From an archaeon (GTDB lineage: Archaea; Nanobdellota; Nanobdellia; Woesearchaeales; ARS49): a DNA stretch of 57,742 nt. Position 1 is the stretch's first letter. The number at the start of each line of letters is the position of its first letter. The stretch is taken from the NCBI GenBank assembly GCA_020051845.1, contig JAGVQG010000057.1:1-57742 (forward strand), given 5' to 3'. This document shows, piece after piece, positions 39,175 through 46,469 of the stretch. The notes under the pieces were generated by a model, which was not told the origin of the DNA, ran no database searches, and was given only the letters and a program-made list of their open reading frames with translations. A program made the translations under genes and the position numbers.

Positions 39175-41261
39175 TTCTTTGTCTCAGGTTGCTTGACTTT
39201 CTGCACGGCATTCCATGCTTGGTTGTAGGATTCGGAATTCTCGAAGACGTATGGTTTGCCTCCGACGGTAATTGTTTTTGTGGTGGGGTTTCCGCTGACA
39301 TCTGCTGTCTTGGCGGCATCGATGATGCTTGTTATCCTCATGTTGAATTCAGTCGCGCTTATCAAATAAGGATTGGGAGTCGGCATCTCCTTTACATCCT
39401 TGTTCACTTCCACCTTCTTGTCGGCATCGGCAGGTGTTTTTGCGGGTGTCGCCGGAGTCGACGCCACTGTCGTCTCCCCTGGTTCCGCCACGAGCGTGTA
39501 CTTCTTCCCGTCCGATCCTGTGGCTGTGAATTCCGCGCCGATCGGTTGCGTCTTTGTCGTGGGTTTCTGTCCTTCTGCGCCTTTTGATTCTGCCTCGTCG
39601 ATTAGTCGCACAGGTCCTGTCTTGGCCGCGTTCGGGTTCTTTGGATCGTTGACGAGCGTGTATGTCTTGCCGTCATTGTTGACTGTGACAGTGCCTATCT
39701 GGCCGGTAGGTGCGTCTTTCGGAACATTGACGTTGACCGCGGATTTCTCCTTCTGTCCGAAGTCTTCTGTTGTTCTGAGCCGTGGATCGACTGTCGCGCT
39801 GACTGCCTTGGTCGGATCTAATGTTGTCTTGCCATCGCCGCCGTTGAGTTTGACGCTCACAGGGTTGCCGTCGACGTTCACGCCTCCGATGGCGCTGCCT
39901 GATATGCCGACAGTCCCTTTTTCTCCGAAGATGCCTCCGCCAGCTATCTTGATGTTCTTGTCAAGACCCAAATTGTTCGAAGCGACCTCTGTCTGCGCGA
40001 GTGTGACCAAGGCAGACATGGCTTTCGGGGATAGGTCGCTGCCAGAGAATTGCACTGCTGTCGGGCCCAGACCGCGTATCCTTCGCATCCCCTCGGTCAA
40101 GGGTCCGAGCGCGTCGCTTCCGTCTTTTGCGGGAGGATTGGTGAAGACTCCGATTTCAAAGCCTTTGGTGCCGGCTATGAGTAGGGCGGGGTGTTCATCG
40201 ACATCCACAAATATTTCTGACCCGTCTTGGGTTTGCAATTTGCCTTCTGCTCGGGTCACTGATGCGCGTGGGGCTCCTTTGGTATAATCGACTTTTAATG
40301 ATCCGGGTGTTTCGGAATTGGATTCAAGGAAGCTTTCTGAGAATTCGGAGTGGTAGAGTCCGAGGGCTAGATCTATGTCGTTGACTCTCCAACTCTTGCC
40401 TTCTATGCCTGCTAGCTGTCCCTTATCGTTGAAGTTGATCGCGGCATTCCCACCGCTCCAGATATCATATGATTCCTTCGTGTAGCCGTTGATTGAATGG
40501 ACTATGTTGGTGCTGCCTCCGATGACAGAGACGCTGTTGGGGGTGAAAGTGGTCGTGGCAGATTGAACACCTTTGCAGGTGAACCTGCCGGAGGGTGTAT
40601 CAACGGCGTATGCCGCCGTGGCGCCACGTATGGCCATTCCGTCCGCGGTGGCCAGGATAGTCGCGTCCTTCAGTCCCTTCTGCGAGATGTCGAGCGTCGT
40701 GGTCTTTCCGCCAGTTGGGCCTATGGTCATCTTGTTGCCGTTGAAGCCGACGTCGGCCGCTCCATCGACGCCGCAATTTGCGCCTGCGGTCGCCGCACAG
40801 TACTTGGATGCTATTATCTTGTCGTTCTTGTCAGCGACCGCCTTCTTCGGGTCTTTGCTGCTGAGATATTTGTTGAGGTATTCACCGGCCGCTTTTTTCG
40901 CGACAGGGTCTGTCTGGAAGTTGGCCTTTTGGTCATTCGCCATGTAATCCTTGAAGGCTTCCTTGCTCTTGTCACGGAAAGATGTGTAATCGCTATTGGA
41001 TGGTTTGCTTAGTTTCTTGAAATCGGCTGTCGTTGGACTTGCCAGCTTCTGGAAGTCTGCCGATGTAGGATTTGAGAGTTTTTGGTAGTCCGCCGATGTC
41101 GGGTTGGATAGTTTCTGGTAGTCGGCGGATGTGGGGGTTGATAACTTCTGGTAGTTTGCGGATGTTGGATTCTTCTCGAATTCCTTGCGCGGGTCTGCCG
41201 CGACGACTGCTGTCGACACTATGATTGTGACGATCATAAGTGCGACTAGGAGCTTTCTCAT
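39171..41261 (-). CDS. Secreted protein with N-terminal 11-residue repeats
   Basis: 696 aa. The signal peptide has likely cleavage after TAVVAA (about residue 22). Six 11-residue repeats of the form NPTSADYQKLS cover residues 31-96. Next comes a charged helical part (100-150), then a long beta-rich region with repeated GGxT/NGNKMTIG-like strands resembling LEA-like or bactofilin-like beta solenoids. Pro/Lys/Thr linkers follow, with two similar modules (GKTYTLVNDP and GKKYTLVAEP; later GKPYVFENS). It overlaps both neighbours by 4 nt. It is probably a surface or scaffold protein; function unknown. Confidence 0.75.
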   Translation of the reverse strand: MRKLLVALMIVTIIVSTAVVAADPRKEFEKNPTSANYQKLSTPTSADYQKLSNPTSADYQKLSNPTSADFQKLASPTTADFKKLSKPSNSDYTSFRDKSKEAFKDYMANDQKANFQTDPVAKKAAGEYLNKYLSSKDPKKAVADKNDKIIASKYCAATAGANCGVDGAADVGFNGNKMTIGPTGGKTTTLDISQKGLKDATILATADGMAIRGATAAYAVDTPSGRFTCKGVQSATTTFTPNSVSVIGGSTNIVHSINGYTKESYDIWSGGNAAINFNDKGQLAGIEGKSWRVNDIDLALGLYHSEFSESFLESNSETPGSLKVDYTKGAPRASVTRAEGKLQTQDGSEIFVDVDEHPALLIAGTKGFEIGVFTNPPAKDGSDALGPLTEGMRRIRGLGPTAVQFSGSDLSPKAMSALVTLAQTEVASNNLGLDKNIKIAGGGIFGEKGTVGISGSAIGGVNVDGNPVSVKLNGGDGKTTLDPTKAVSATVDPRLRTTEDFGQKEKSAVNVNVPKDAPTGQIGTVTVNNDGKTYTLVNDPKNPNAAKTGPVRLIDEAESKGAEGQKPTTKTQPIGAEFTATGSDGKKYTLVAEPGETTVASTPATPAKTPADADKKVEVNKDVKEMPTPNPYLISATEFNMRITSIIDAAKTADVSGNPTTKTITVGGKPYVFENSESYNQAWNAVQKVKQPETKK
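40974..41171 (-). repeat. Six tandem 33-bp repeats encoding an 11-residue unit
   Basis: The encoded units are NPTSANYQKLS, TPTSADYQKLS, NPTSADYQKLS, NPTSADFQKLA, SPTTADFKKLS and the degenerate KPSNSDYTSFR. The near-identical first units point to recent unit duplication. Confidence 0.8.
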
Positions 41262-42274
41262 TCAGTGTCGACCTCGATTGTCGTGTATTCCTTGAGGCCT
41301 TGCTGATCAGTGACCTTCACCATCGCGGTGTTCTTGCCTGGTCTGAGGCCTTGCGTCGTGATCAGGCCGTTCTGGTCGATGGTCATGATTGAGGAGATTA
41401 TGCTGTATTGTATTCTCCCTCCTTCAGGATCATAGGCATTCACTTGGATGGTCGTGCTCTGGCCGAGTCCTAATTTGACCGGCGCGACCGGTTCTATGAC
41501 TGGCGGCAGGTTGACCTGTGGCTCTGCCATGCGCACAGCGAAGGCGAAGTCGTAGACAGGTGGCGTCATCTTCTGCGCTTCCGAGCGCATCAGCACTATC
41601 TTTTCGAGCCGTGAGACGTTGTAGATCGTGTTCGTGCTCGGCATACTTAGTTGCAGCGAGAGGTCGATTCCTGTCTTGTCTTCTGCGAGCTGGTCTGTTA
41701 TGCGTTGCGCGTCGGTCAAAGACGTTCCCAAATCAGCGTCTAGGTCGATCTGGAATTCGTCTATCGTCGCCTTGGTGTCGCCGTATGTCACGGTGACCGG
41801 CATGATGACCGTCGTGAGTATGTGTTCATCGGCTATGCGTACGTCTGCTCTTGCGGTCTTTGGCTCTGCGAAGCTGAATCCTGGCACGTCGAGTCTGGTG
41901 CAGGTCTTGGCGTCTGCGGCGATCCTCTCGCCCAGGCGTTTCTCTGCTTCTTGTCTTGTTATGATCTTCCCGTTCTCTGGTGTGTACCAGTATGGTACTG
42001 AGATGTTGTTGACATTGATGCTTTGTACGTCGATGTTGATGTAGCCGCCTTGGATCCCGATGAGTCTTGTGGCTGCTTCCAGGCGTTGGTGTATGCAGTC
42101 TTCGAGCGCCTGCTGCGCCGGCCTGAACTGTTCTGGCAATGAGAGTCGCGCAGGCGCCTGCATCTCGGGCTTGTTGCCGACATACAGTATGAGCGCCGCT
42201 GCTATCAGCATAACCGCGCCTAGCATTATGATTACTGAGAGTTGACCCCTTTTAGACAACCGCATGGGCTTCAT
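41258..42274 (-). CDS. Pilin-like protein with Ig/cadherin-like C-terminus (paralogue 1)
   Basis: 338 aa. The N-terminus LSKRGQLSVIIMLGAVMLIA has the K-R-G-Q plus hydrophobic-helix layout of class III signal peptides. It shares the C-x(3)-L-x(2)-A-x(6)-G-x-x-GGY segment and the C-terminal DPEGGRIQYS / GLITTQGL / VKVTDQQG Ig-like domain with the 318-aa protein at 36988. An ATG at 42265 (MRLSKRGQ) is a good alternative start, since the TATA-like TATTAAAA (42288-42295) is 26 nt from it. It is first in an operon with the repeat protein and the membrane protein. Likely an extracellular filament or adhesin subunit. Confidence 0.75.
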   Translation of the reverse strand: MKPMRLSKRGQLSVIIMLGAVMLIAAALILYVGNKPEMQAPARLSLPEQFRPAQQALEDCIHQRLEAATRLIGIQGGYINIDVQSINVNNISVPYWYTPENGKIITRQEAEKRLGERIAADAKTCTRLDVPGFSFAEPKTARADVRIADEHILTTVIMPVTVTYGDTKATIDEFQIDLDADLGTSLTDAQRITDQLAEDKTGIDLSLQLSMPSTNTIYNVSRLEKIVLMRSEAQKMTPPVYDFAFAVRMAEPQVNLPPVIEPVAPVKLGLGQSTTIQVNAYDPEGGRIQYSIISSIMTIDQNGLITTQGLRPGKNTAMVKVTDQQGLKEYTTIEVDTE

Positions 42275-42345
42275 GTTGTTGAGGCCCTTTTAATATGTAA
42301 CTGTGGGTGGTCTGACCAACCACCTGCTTATTGTAACTACCAACA

Positions 42346-42375
42346 AGTAGTGATAAATAGGAAGGTTTATAAAGG
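42346..42375 (+). promoter_or_regulatory. Shared-box promoter 3 (TraB-like gene B)
   Basis: The box AGTAGTGATAAATAGG at 42346 is followed by TTTATAAAGG at 42366. The box is part of an inverted repeat, ACTAC-caacaa-GTAGT (42336-42351). The TATA centre is 26 nt before the ATG at 42396. Confidence 0.6.
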
Positions 42376-42395
42376 GCAAATGAGTATGTGCCTTG

Positions 42396-43115
42396 ATGGC
42401 GCTATTCGATCCACAGCTCTACTTGAGGCGACTCCATGACCCGATGGCTCATTTCGGACGTGGTTCTGCGCTTGAGGAAGGGCTTGCAAAGGATACCGGA
42501 ATGCGTTTCTATGATAGTCATGCTTCTAAATGCAGAAAAATCGTTCTTTTGGGCGATTTGCACAACGTAGAGCCTGTCCAGAAATCTATCTTTGATTTCG
42601 TGAAAAATAACCACGTTGATGGTATGCAGTATCTTTGCGAGTCTGCGACCGGTGAGTATGATTTCACTCGTTCAGCGCGTGAACCTGACGATGAAAAAGG
42701 TCTCAAACCTATTGTGATGACAGATGGTAAGGGAGTTGTCGTGAACAAGGTCTACGTTCCTTCTTGCAACTATATCGTCGCTTTGCGTGATTTTTGGCAG
42801 TCGAAGAACTGCAAGGTCAGGGCGGTCCAGGATATGGGTTTGTGTTTCGAGGATATGAGGTGGGAGTATGTCGCGAGGAAGCGGTTGGCTGTCGGCGATC
42901 TTGCAGGCGCGGCTGACGCTGGCGAGAAGATGGCTGAAGCATTGATAGAACGCGACAAATATTTCGCGGACAACGTGGAGAGGATTGGATCCGATGGTAT
43001 GCTGATCGTCGGAACTATTCATGTTATGGGTGGCGCTTTGCAAGAATTCCTAAGACAGAAAGGCATCGGTTATGTCTCGTTCGTGCACGACAGGGAATAT
43101 CGGCCGTTTGTCTGA
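42396..43115 (+). CDS. TraB/ChaN-like protein B
   Basis: 239 aa from the ATG at 42396 (a TTG at 42393 is an alternative). The first block is KIVLLGDLHNVEPVQKSIFDF then YLCESA; the second is ERDKYFADNVERIG then MLIVGTIHVMGGALQEF. Both align with the paralogue at 18634 (G-x(2)-H-x(3)-P-x-Q ... YL-x-E; RD-x(2)-F ... VG-x(2)-H-x(2)-GG-x-L-x(2)-F) and with the TraB/ChaN-like superfamily. No signal peptide. The next gene, 9 nt away and convergent, is a Cys-rich membrane protein, the same arrangement as at the other end of the giant locus. Leaderless start predicted. Confidence 0.65.
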   Translation: MALFDPQLYLRRLHDPMAHFGRGSALEEGLAKDTGMRFYDSHASKCRKIVLLGDLHNVEPVQKSIFDFVKNNHVDGMQYLCESATGEYDFTRSAREPDDEKGLKPIVMTDGKGVVVNKVYVPSCNYIVALRDFWQSKNCKVRAVQDMGLCFEDMRWEYVARKRLAVGDLAGAADAGEKMAEALIERDKYFADNVERIGSDGMLIVGTIHVMGGALQEFLRQKGIGYVSFVHDREYRPFV

Positions 43116-43124
43116 TTGTCGTCG

Positions 43125-43532
43125 TTAGTATTTCTCGGCATTCGCGGCTTCAACCAACAATTGATGCAACGCGTCCTTCAAATTTCCTGTGCAGGTATTG
43201 CTGCCGAAGATGTCGATGATGGAAGGGTCGAATTCTCCCTTTGCGTGGGTGCATTGCATTGACTTGTATTGTAATGCGTCTGTTATTTGGGTCGTTTCGG
43301 CTGTGCTGAAAGATCCAAATCGCACATTCACTACGCAGTCTTTTGAATCGAATATTATCACACTGCCTGTCTCGAGCGTTTGTGTCATCGTCGCTCTGTT
43401 GCATTCCTTTGCCAGGGCGATGAAGCATTCTTTGTCCTCTCCGCAATCCTGTGGCGTTATGATGACGGCCGCGGTTATCGCCATTGTCATGAACACTGCC
43501 AATACGGAGATCACTATCCAGATTGTGCGCAT
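43125..43532 (-). CDS. Cys-rich single-pass membrane protein B
   Basis: 135 aa. One N-terminal transmembrane helix (residues 4-25) is followed by DCGEDKECFIALAKECNRAT, then DCVV, MQC and NTCTGNLKDAL, the six-cysteine pattern of its paralogue at 19513. A minus-strand ATAATATAAG near 43557-43566 could be its promoter. Unlike the other copy it is not in an operon with a giant gene. Disulphide-bonded extracytoplasmic domain; family not recognised. Confidence 0.7.
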   Translation of the reverse strand: MRTIWIVISVLAVFMTMAITAAVIITPQDCGEDKECFIALAKECNRATMTQTLETGSVIIFDSKDCVVNVRFGSFSTAETTQITDALQYKSMQCTHAKGEFDPSIIDIFGSNTCTGNLKDALHQLLVEAANAEKY

Positions 43533-43581
43533 GGGTGTGTTTGTTTCATCTTTGTTTCTTATATTATCTTAGTAACTAACG

Positions 43582-43612
43582 AGTGGTAACAAATGGAAAG
43601 ATTTATAAAGGT
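43582..43612 (+). promoter_or_regulatory. Shared-box promoter 4 (metallophosphoesterase gene)
   Basis: The box AGTGGTAACAAATGG at 43582 is followed, 20 nt from its first base, by TTTATAAAGG at 43602. The TATA position rules out the in-frame ATG at 43593 as the start. Confidence 0.6.
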
Positions 43613-43640
43613 GAGTGGGGTGTGGTTCACTGATTCCACT

Positions 43641-44480
43641 ATGGTAATGGGTAATATCGCAGTGTTCACTTCCGACCTGCACGGCAATGATGATCAGTAC
43701 CAGAAGCTGCTGCGCTATGCGTCCACCCAGGCCATTGATACGGTCATTCTTGGCGGTGACCTTCTTCCGAAGAACGGGCCTCCGAACGCTTATGTACAAA
43801 TGCAACGCGACTTCCTTGAACACCTTATTGATGAATTGAAGGAGTTCAAGCTGAAAAAACCAAAGACTGTTGTGTATCTTATGCCTGGAAATGATGATGC
43901 TGCGTCCCTTCAGGGTGATTGGGATAAGTATGATGGTGAACTTTACAATAACATCCATCGAAAACGATTCCCGCTTTCAGGCACTCCGTATGATATTATT
44001 GGTTACTCTTTCGTTCCACTCACGAAATATCTGCTCAAGGATTGGGAGATGCCTGATGTCGCGGGCGGATTCAACGAATCATCGCTTAAAGGGGTTAGGA
44101 GCGAGGGTTTGCGTCTTGTTTCTGCTGTTGTCAATCCGAAGATAACGATTGAGTCTGATCTGGACTCCAAATATATGTACTTCAATAGCCGCAAGACAAT
44201 CCATGTTTTCCACGCTCCTCCGGTCGACACCGATCTAGATGTGGCGAAGGATGGAAGCCACATCGGCAGCAAGGCGATAAGGGATTTTATCCACTCGCAC
44301 ACTCCGTATTTCTCTCTCCATGGGCACGTTCATGGCACTGTGGCGCGCTCAGGAAAGTTCATGACGCCAGTGTCTGATTCCTGTGCTATAGCTGCGGGTA
44401 ATGATGATTGCAGTGATAAGCTGGCGATCATCACCCTGGACTTGTATGATCCTGGGTTGATGAGAAGGAAAGTGTTCTGA
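43641..44480 (+). CDS. Calcineurin-like metallophosphoesterase
   Basis: 279 aa. The five metal-binding blocks of the family are present: TSDLHGND (D12, H14), LGGDLLP (D40), MPGNDDA (an N-D variant of the GNHD block), IHVFHAPP, and SLHGHVHG. A dinuclear metal phosphodiesterase or phosphatase is expected; the substrate could be a nucleotide, RNA end or protein. The start is the ATG at 43641 (or 43647) because the TATA box occupies 43602-43609. Its promoter box is shared with the RtcB-like and TraB-like genes. It is convergent with EndoQ, 6 nt apart. Confidence 0.88.
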   Translation: MVMGNIAVFTSDLHGNDDQYQKLLRYASTQAIDTVILGGDLLPKNGPPNAYVQMQRDFLEHLIDELKEFKLKKPKTVVYLMPGNDDAASLQGDWDKYDGELYNNIHRKRFPLSGTPYDIIGYSFVPLTKYLLKDWEMPDVAGGFNESSLKGVRSEGLRLVSAVVNPKITIESDLDSKYMYFNSRKTIHVFHAPPVDTDLDVAKDGSHIGSKAIRDFIHSHTPYFSLHGHVHGTVARSGKFMTPVSDSCAIAAGNDDCSDKLAIITLDLYDPGLMRRKVF

Positions 44481-44486
44481 TTTTGT

Positions 44487-45728
44487 TCAATCATCCGTAT
44501 GCTGCTCTTTCATCCCTTCCAATCCATATGATGACAAATCCGGCGTCCCGAACACGCCGTCATATCCTGGTTTGAATGGTATCCTCTCATTCCTGTTCGC
44601 GAGTATTATCTCTGTCATTTTCTCGTCGACGATCTTCGCGAGAGCTTCTTTGTCCGCTTTCAGCAGCACATTGAACTCGTCCCCGAACGCCTTGATCAGA
44701 TTGAAGTGCGTCGCGAAGACTTTCTTCGTCGCCACAGCGCATCCTTCTCGCGCCGCGATCAATTCGGATAGTGGAATCAGGTGCTGGAACGGTTTCGCGT
44801 TCGGTGACTTTACTCCTTCCGCTCTTTCTGCGAGTTGTTCGACGCGGTGCATGACTCCGATCGTCAATTCCTTTCCGCATTTCGGGCAGATGTTGTGGAG
44901 TTTGAGCGCGTCGCTTGGTTTCAGGCACACGTCGCAGGCGCGGTGGCCGTCGTAGTGGTATTTTCCTTCTTCAGGGAAGAATTCCAAAGTGCTTGACAAT
45001 CCATCGCCGGTGCGAATCGCCGAGATGATATCTTTGTAAGTCATTTTCGTCTCGAAGAGCGTCGCTTCCCGTCCGAGCTTCCAAGGCCAGTGTGAATGCG
45101 CATCGGAGAATGACACTATCTGCAGTTTGTCCAACTGCTTGATTCGCCAGTTCATCGCAGGATCCGATGACAGTCCTGTCTCGATAGCATGCACGTGCTT
45201 CGACTGGTCGCCGAAGCATTCTGTGAAAGAGTCGAAGCCAGATGCAGAGCCGAACATCGAGAACCAGGGCGTCCAGATGTGCGCAGGTATTATCTCGATC
45301 TCGGTCGATATCGAGCGGAAATTCTCGACGGCTTCCTCGCATGTCATCTTGAAGATTGGTCTACCGTCGTAGTCTATGCGGCCGCGCTTGAGCAGCATCT
45401 CCTGTACTTGTCTGACGACGTCGATCGAAGGGAACAATCCGACAAGGTGCACGCGCCGTCCTTTGCCGCCTTGTGTGTAGACGAAAGCGATCTCTGTCTG
45501 GAGTATGAATGGAAAATCTGTTTTCGTGCGCCAGATTCCATCGCCATCGTCGTCATTGAGCGCTGCTTTGCACTCTTCGAACCATTTCGGGTGCTGCGCA
45601 TCACCTGTCCCGAGCACCGAAATCCCCTTGACGCGAGCCCACTTCTCCATGTTAGGGATTGTGAGTTGGTTGCTTGTCGCGCGTGCGTAATGCGAGTGCA
45701 CGTGCAGGTCGGCGATGATCGGTTGCAT
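44487..45728 (-). CDS. EndoQ-like PHP-domain DNA repair endonuclease
   Basis: 413 aa, the length of the family. The N-terminal PHP metal site is ADLHVHSHYARATS (D7, H9, H11), followed by GTGDAQHP, IIPAHIWTPWFS and FSDAHSHWPWKLGRE. A four-Cys zinc finger is C265-DV-C268 ... C281-PK-C284. The C-terminus is helical. This is the architecture of archaeal endonuclease Q, which nicks DNA 5' of deaminated bases (uracil, hypoxanthine, xanthine) and AP sites. A minus-strand TATA (45751-45758) is 26 nt from the ATG, so the message is probably leaderless. Confidence 0.9.
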   Translation of the reverse strand: MQPIIADLHVHSHYARATSNQLTIPNMEKWARVKGISVLGTGDAQHPKWFEECKAALNDDDGDGIWRTKTDFPFILQTEIAFVYTQGGKGRRVHLVGLFPSIDVVRQVQEMLLKRGRIDYDGRPIFKMTCEEAVENFRSISTEIEIIPAHIWTPWFSMFGSASGFDSFTECFGDQSKHVHAIETGLSSDPAMNWRIKQLDKLQIVSFSDAHSHWPWKLGREATLFETKMTYKDIISAIRTGDGLSSTLEFFPEEGKYHYDGHRACDVCLKPSDALKLHNICPKCGKELTIGVMHRVEQLAERAEGVKSPNAKPFQHLIPLSELIAAREGCAVATKKVFATHFNLIKAFGDEFNVLLKADKEALAKIVDEKMTEIILANRNERIPFKPGYDGVFGTPDLSSYGLEGMKEQHTDD

Positions 45729-45783
45729 TCTCTTCTGGGAATAAGCCCACTATAAAATTGTTGGCGCCTTTCAGACCGCAAAC

Positions 45784-45820
45784 ATTAAATATGTGATGTC
45801 ACATATGTCACATAGGTGAC
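45784..45820 (+). promoter_or_regulatory. vapBC promoter with overlapping palindromic operators
   Basis: The TATA ATTAAATATG (45784-45793) is overlapped by TATGTGA-TG-TCACATA (45790-45805). A second inverted repeat, GTCAC-ATAG-GTGAC (45807-45820), lies over the expected transcription start. The VapB antitoxin at 45824 probably binds here to repress the operon. Confidence 0.65.
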
Positions 45821-45823
45821 CAG

Positions 45824-46087
45824 ATGCCGAACATGACGCTTTCAATCCCTGAGGAAACACACAAGCTTCTGAAGAAGCACTCCGAGATCCGCTGGAGCGA
45901 GGTCGCAAGACGCGCCTTGATAGAAAAAGCGGAGAGTCTCGAAATAATGGATAAAATCGCGTCGAAGAGCAAATTGACTCCGGAAATCATACAGGAAATC
46001 GACAAGAAGCTAAAAGAAGGGATACATCGACGTTTGATGGATGATATTGGTCGTCGACGCGAACATAATTCTCGCAGCTCTTCTTAG
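45824..46087 (+). CDS. vapB: VapB-type antitoxin (ribbon-helix-helix-like)
   Basis: 87 aa. The N-terminus MPNMTLSIPEETHKLLKKH, then RWSEVARRALIEKAE, matches a short beta strand plus two helices as in RHH antitoxins of archaea. The charged C-terminal tail (LKEGIHRRLMDDIGRRREH) would wrap the toxin. It overlaps the PIN toxin by 47 nt in another frame, so the operon is tightly coupled. The two palindromes in front are probable operators. Confidence 0.8.
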   Translation: MPNMTLSIPEETHKLLKKHSEIRWSEVARRALIEKAESLEIMDKIASKSKLTPEIIQEIDKKLKEGIHRRLMDDIGRRREHNSRSSS

Positions 46088-46460
46088 GGATTCGACAGCG
46101 AGAGCATTGATCTGTTCTGGTTTGTTGAGGCTGTTATCTCCACACTATGTTCTGTCCGAAATCAAGAAGCACAAGCAGTATGTTATTGATGAGTCCGGAT
46201 TCAGCGAAGAGGGGTTTGAGTTGATTCTTAGTCGTTTGTTGGAGAATATCGTCTTGGTTCCTACGGTTGACTTTGAGCAGTATGTCGGTGTCGCGCTCTA
46301 TGAGATGAGAGACATCGATGAATTCGACACCGCATTCGTGGCCTGCACTTTGGCCACCGATGCGGACGGCATCTGGAGCGACGACAAACATCTGTCGCAG
46401 CAAACTTTGGTGAGGACGTTCACGACGAGAGAATTGGTGGCTTGCTTCATCCAAAAATAG
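46041..46460 (+). CDS. vapC: VapC-type PIN-domain ribonuclease toxin
   Basis: 139 aa. The PIN acidic residues are visible: D6 in MILVVDANI, E40 in VLSEIKKH, D93/D96 in RDIDEFDTAFVACTL, and D114/D115 in IWSDDKHL. This fits the Mg-dependent RNase family that cleaves tRNA or rRNA. It begins inside the antitoxin gene. The downstream kinase gene is convergent, 9 nt apart. A single-copy VapBC pair, otherwise ordinary. Confidence 0.88.
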   Translation: MILVVDANIILAALLRDSTARALICSGLLRLLSPHYVLSEIKKHKQYVIDESGFSEEGFELILSRLLENIVLVPTVDFEQYVGVALYEMRDIDEFDTAFVACTLATDADGIWSDDKHLSQQTLVRTFTTRELVACFIQK

Positions 46461-46469
46461 TTCAAGGCT

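Noticed and set aside
43593-43640. N-terminal extension of the metallophosphoesterase from the ATG at 43593
   Set aside because: It overlaps the TATA box at 43602-43609; the ATG at 43641 lies downstream of the expected start of transcription.
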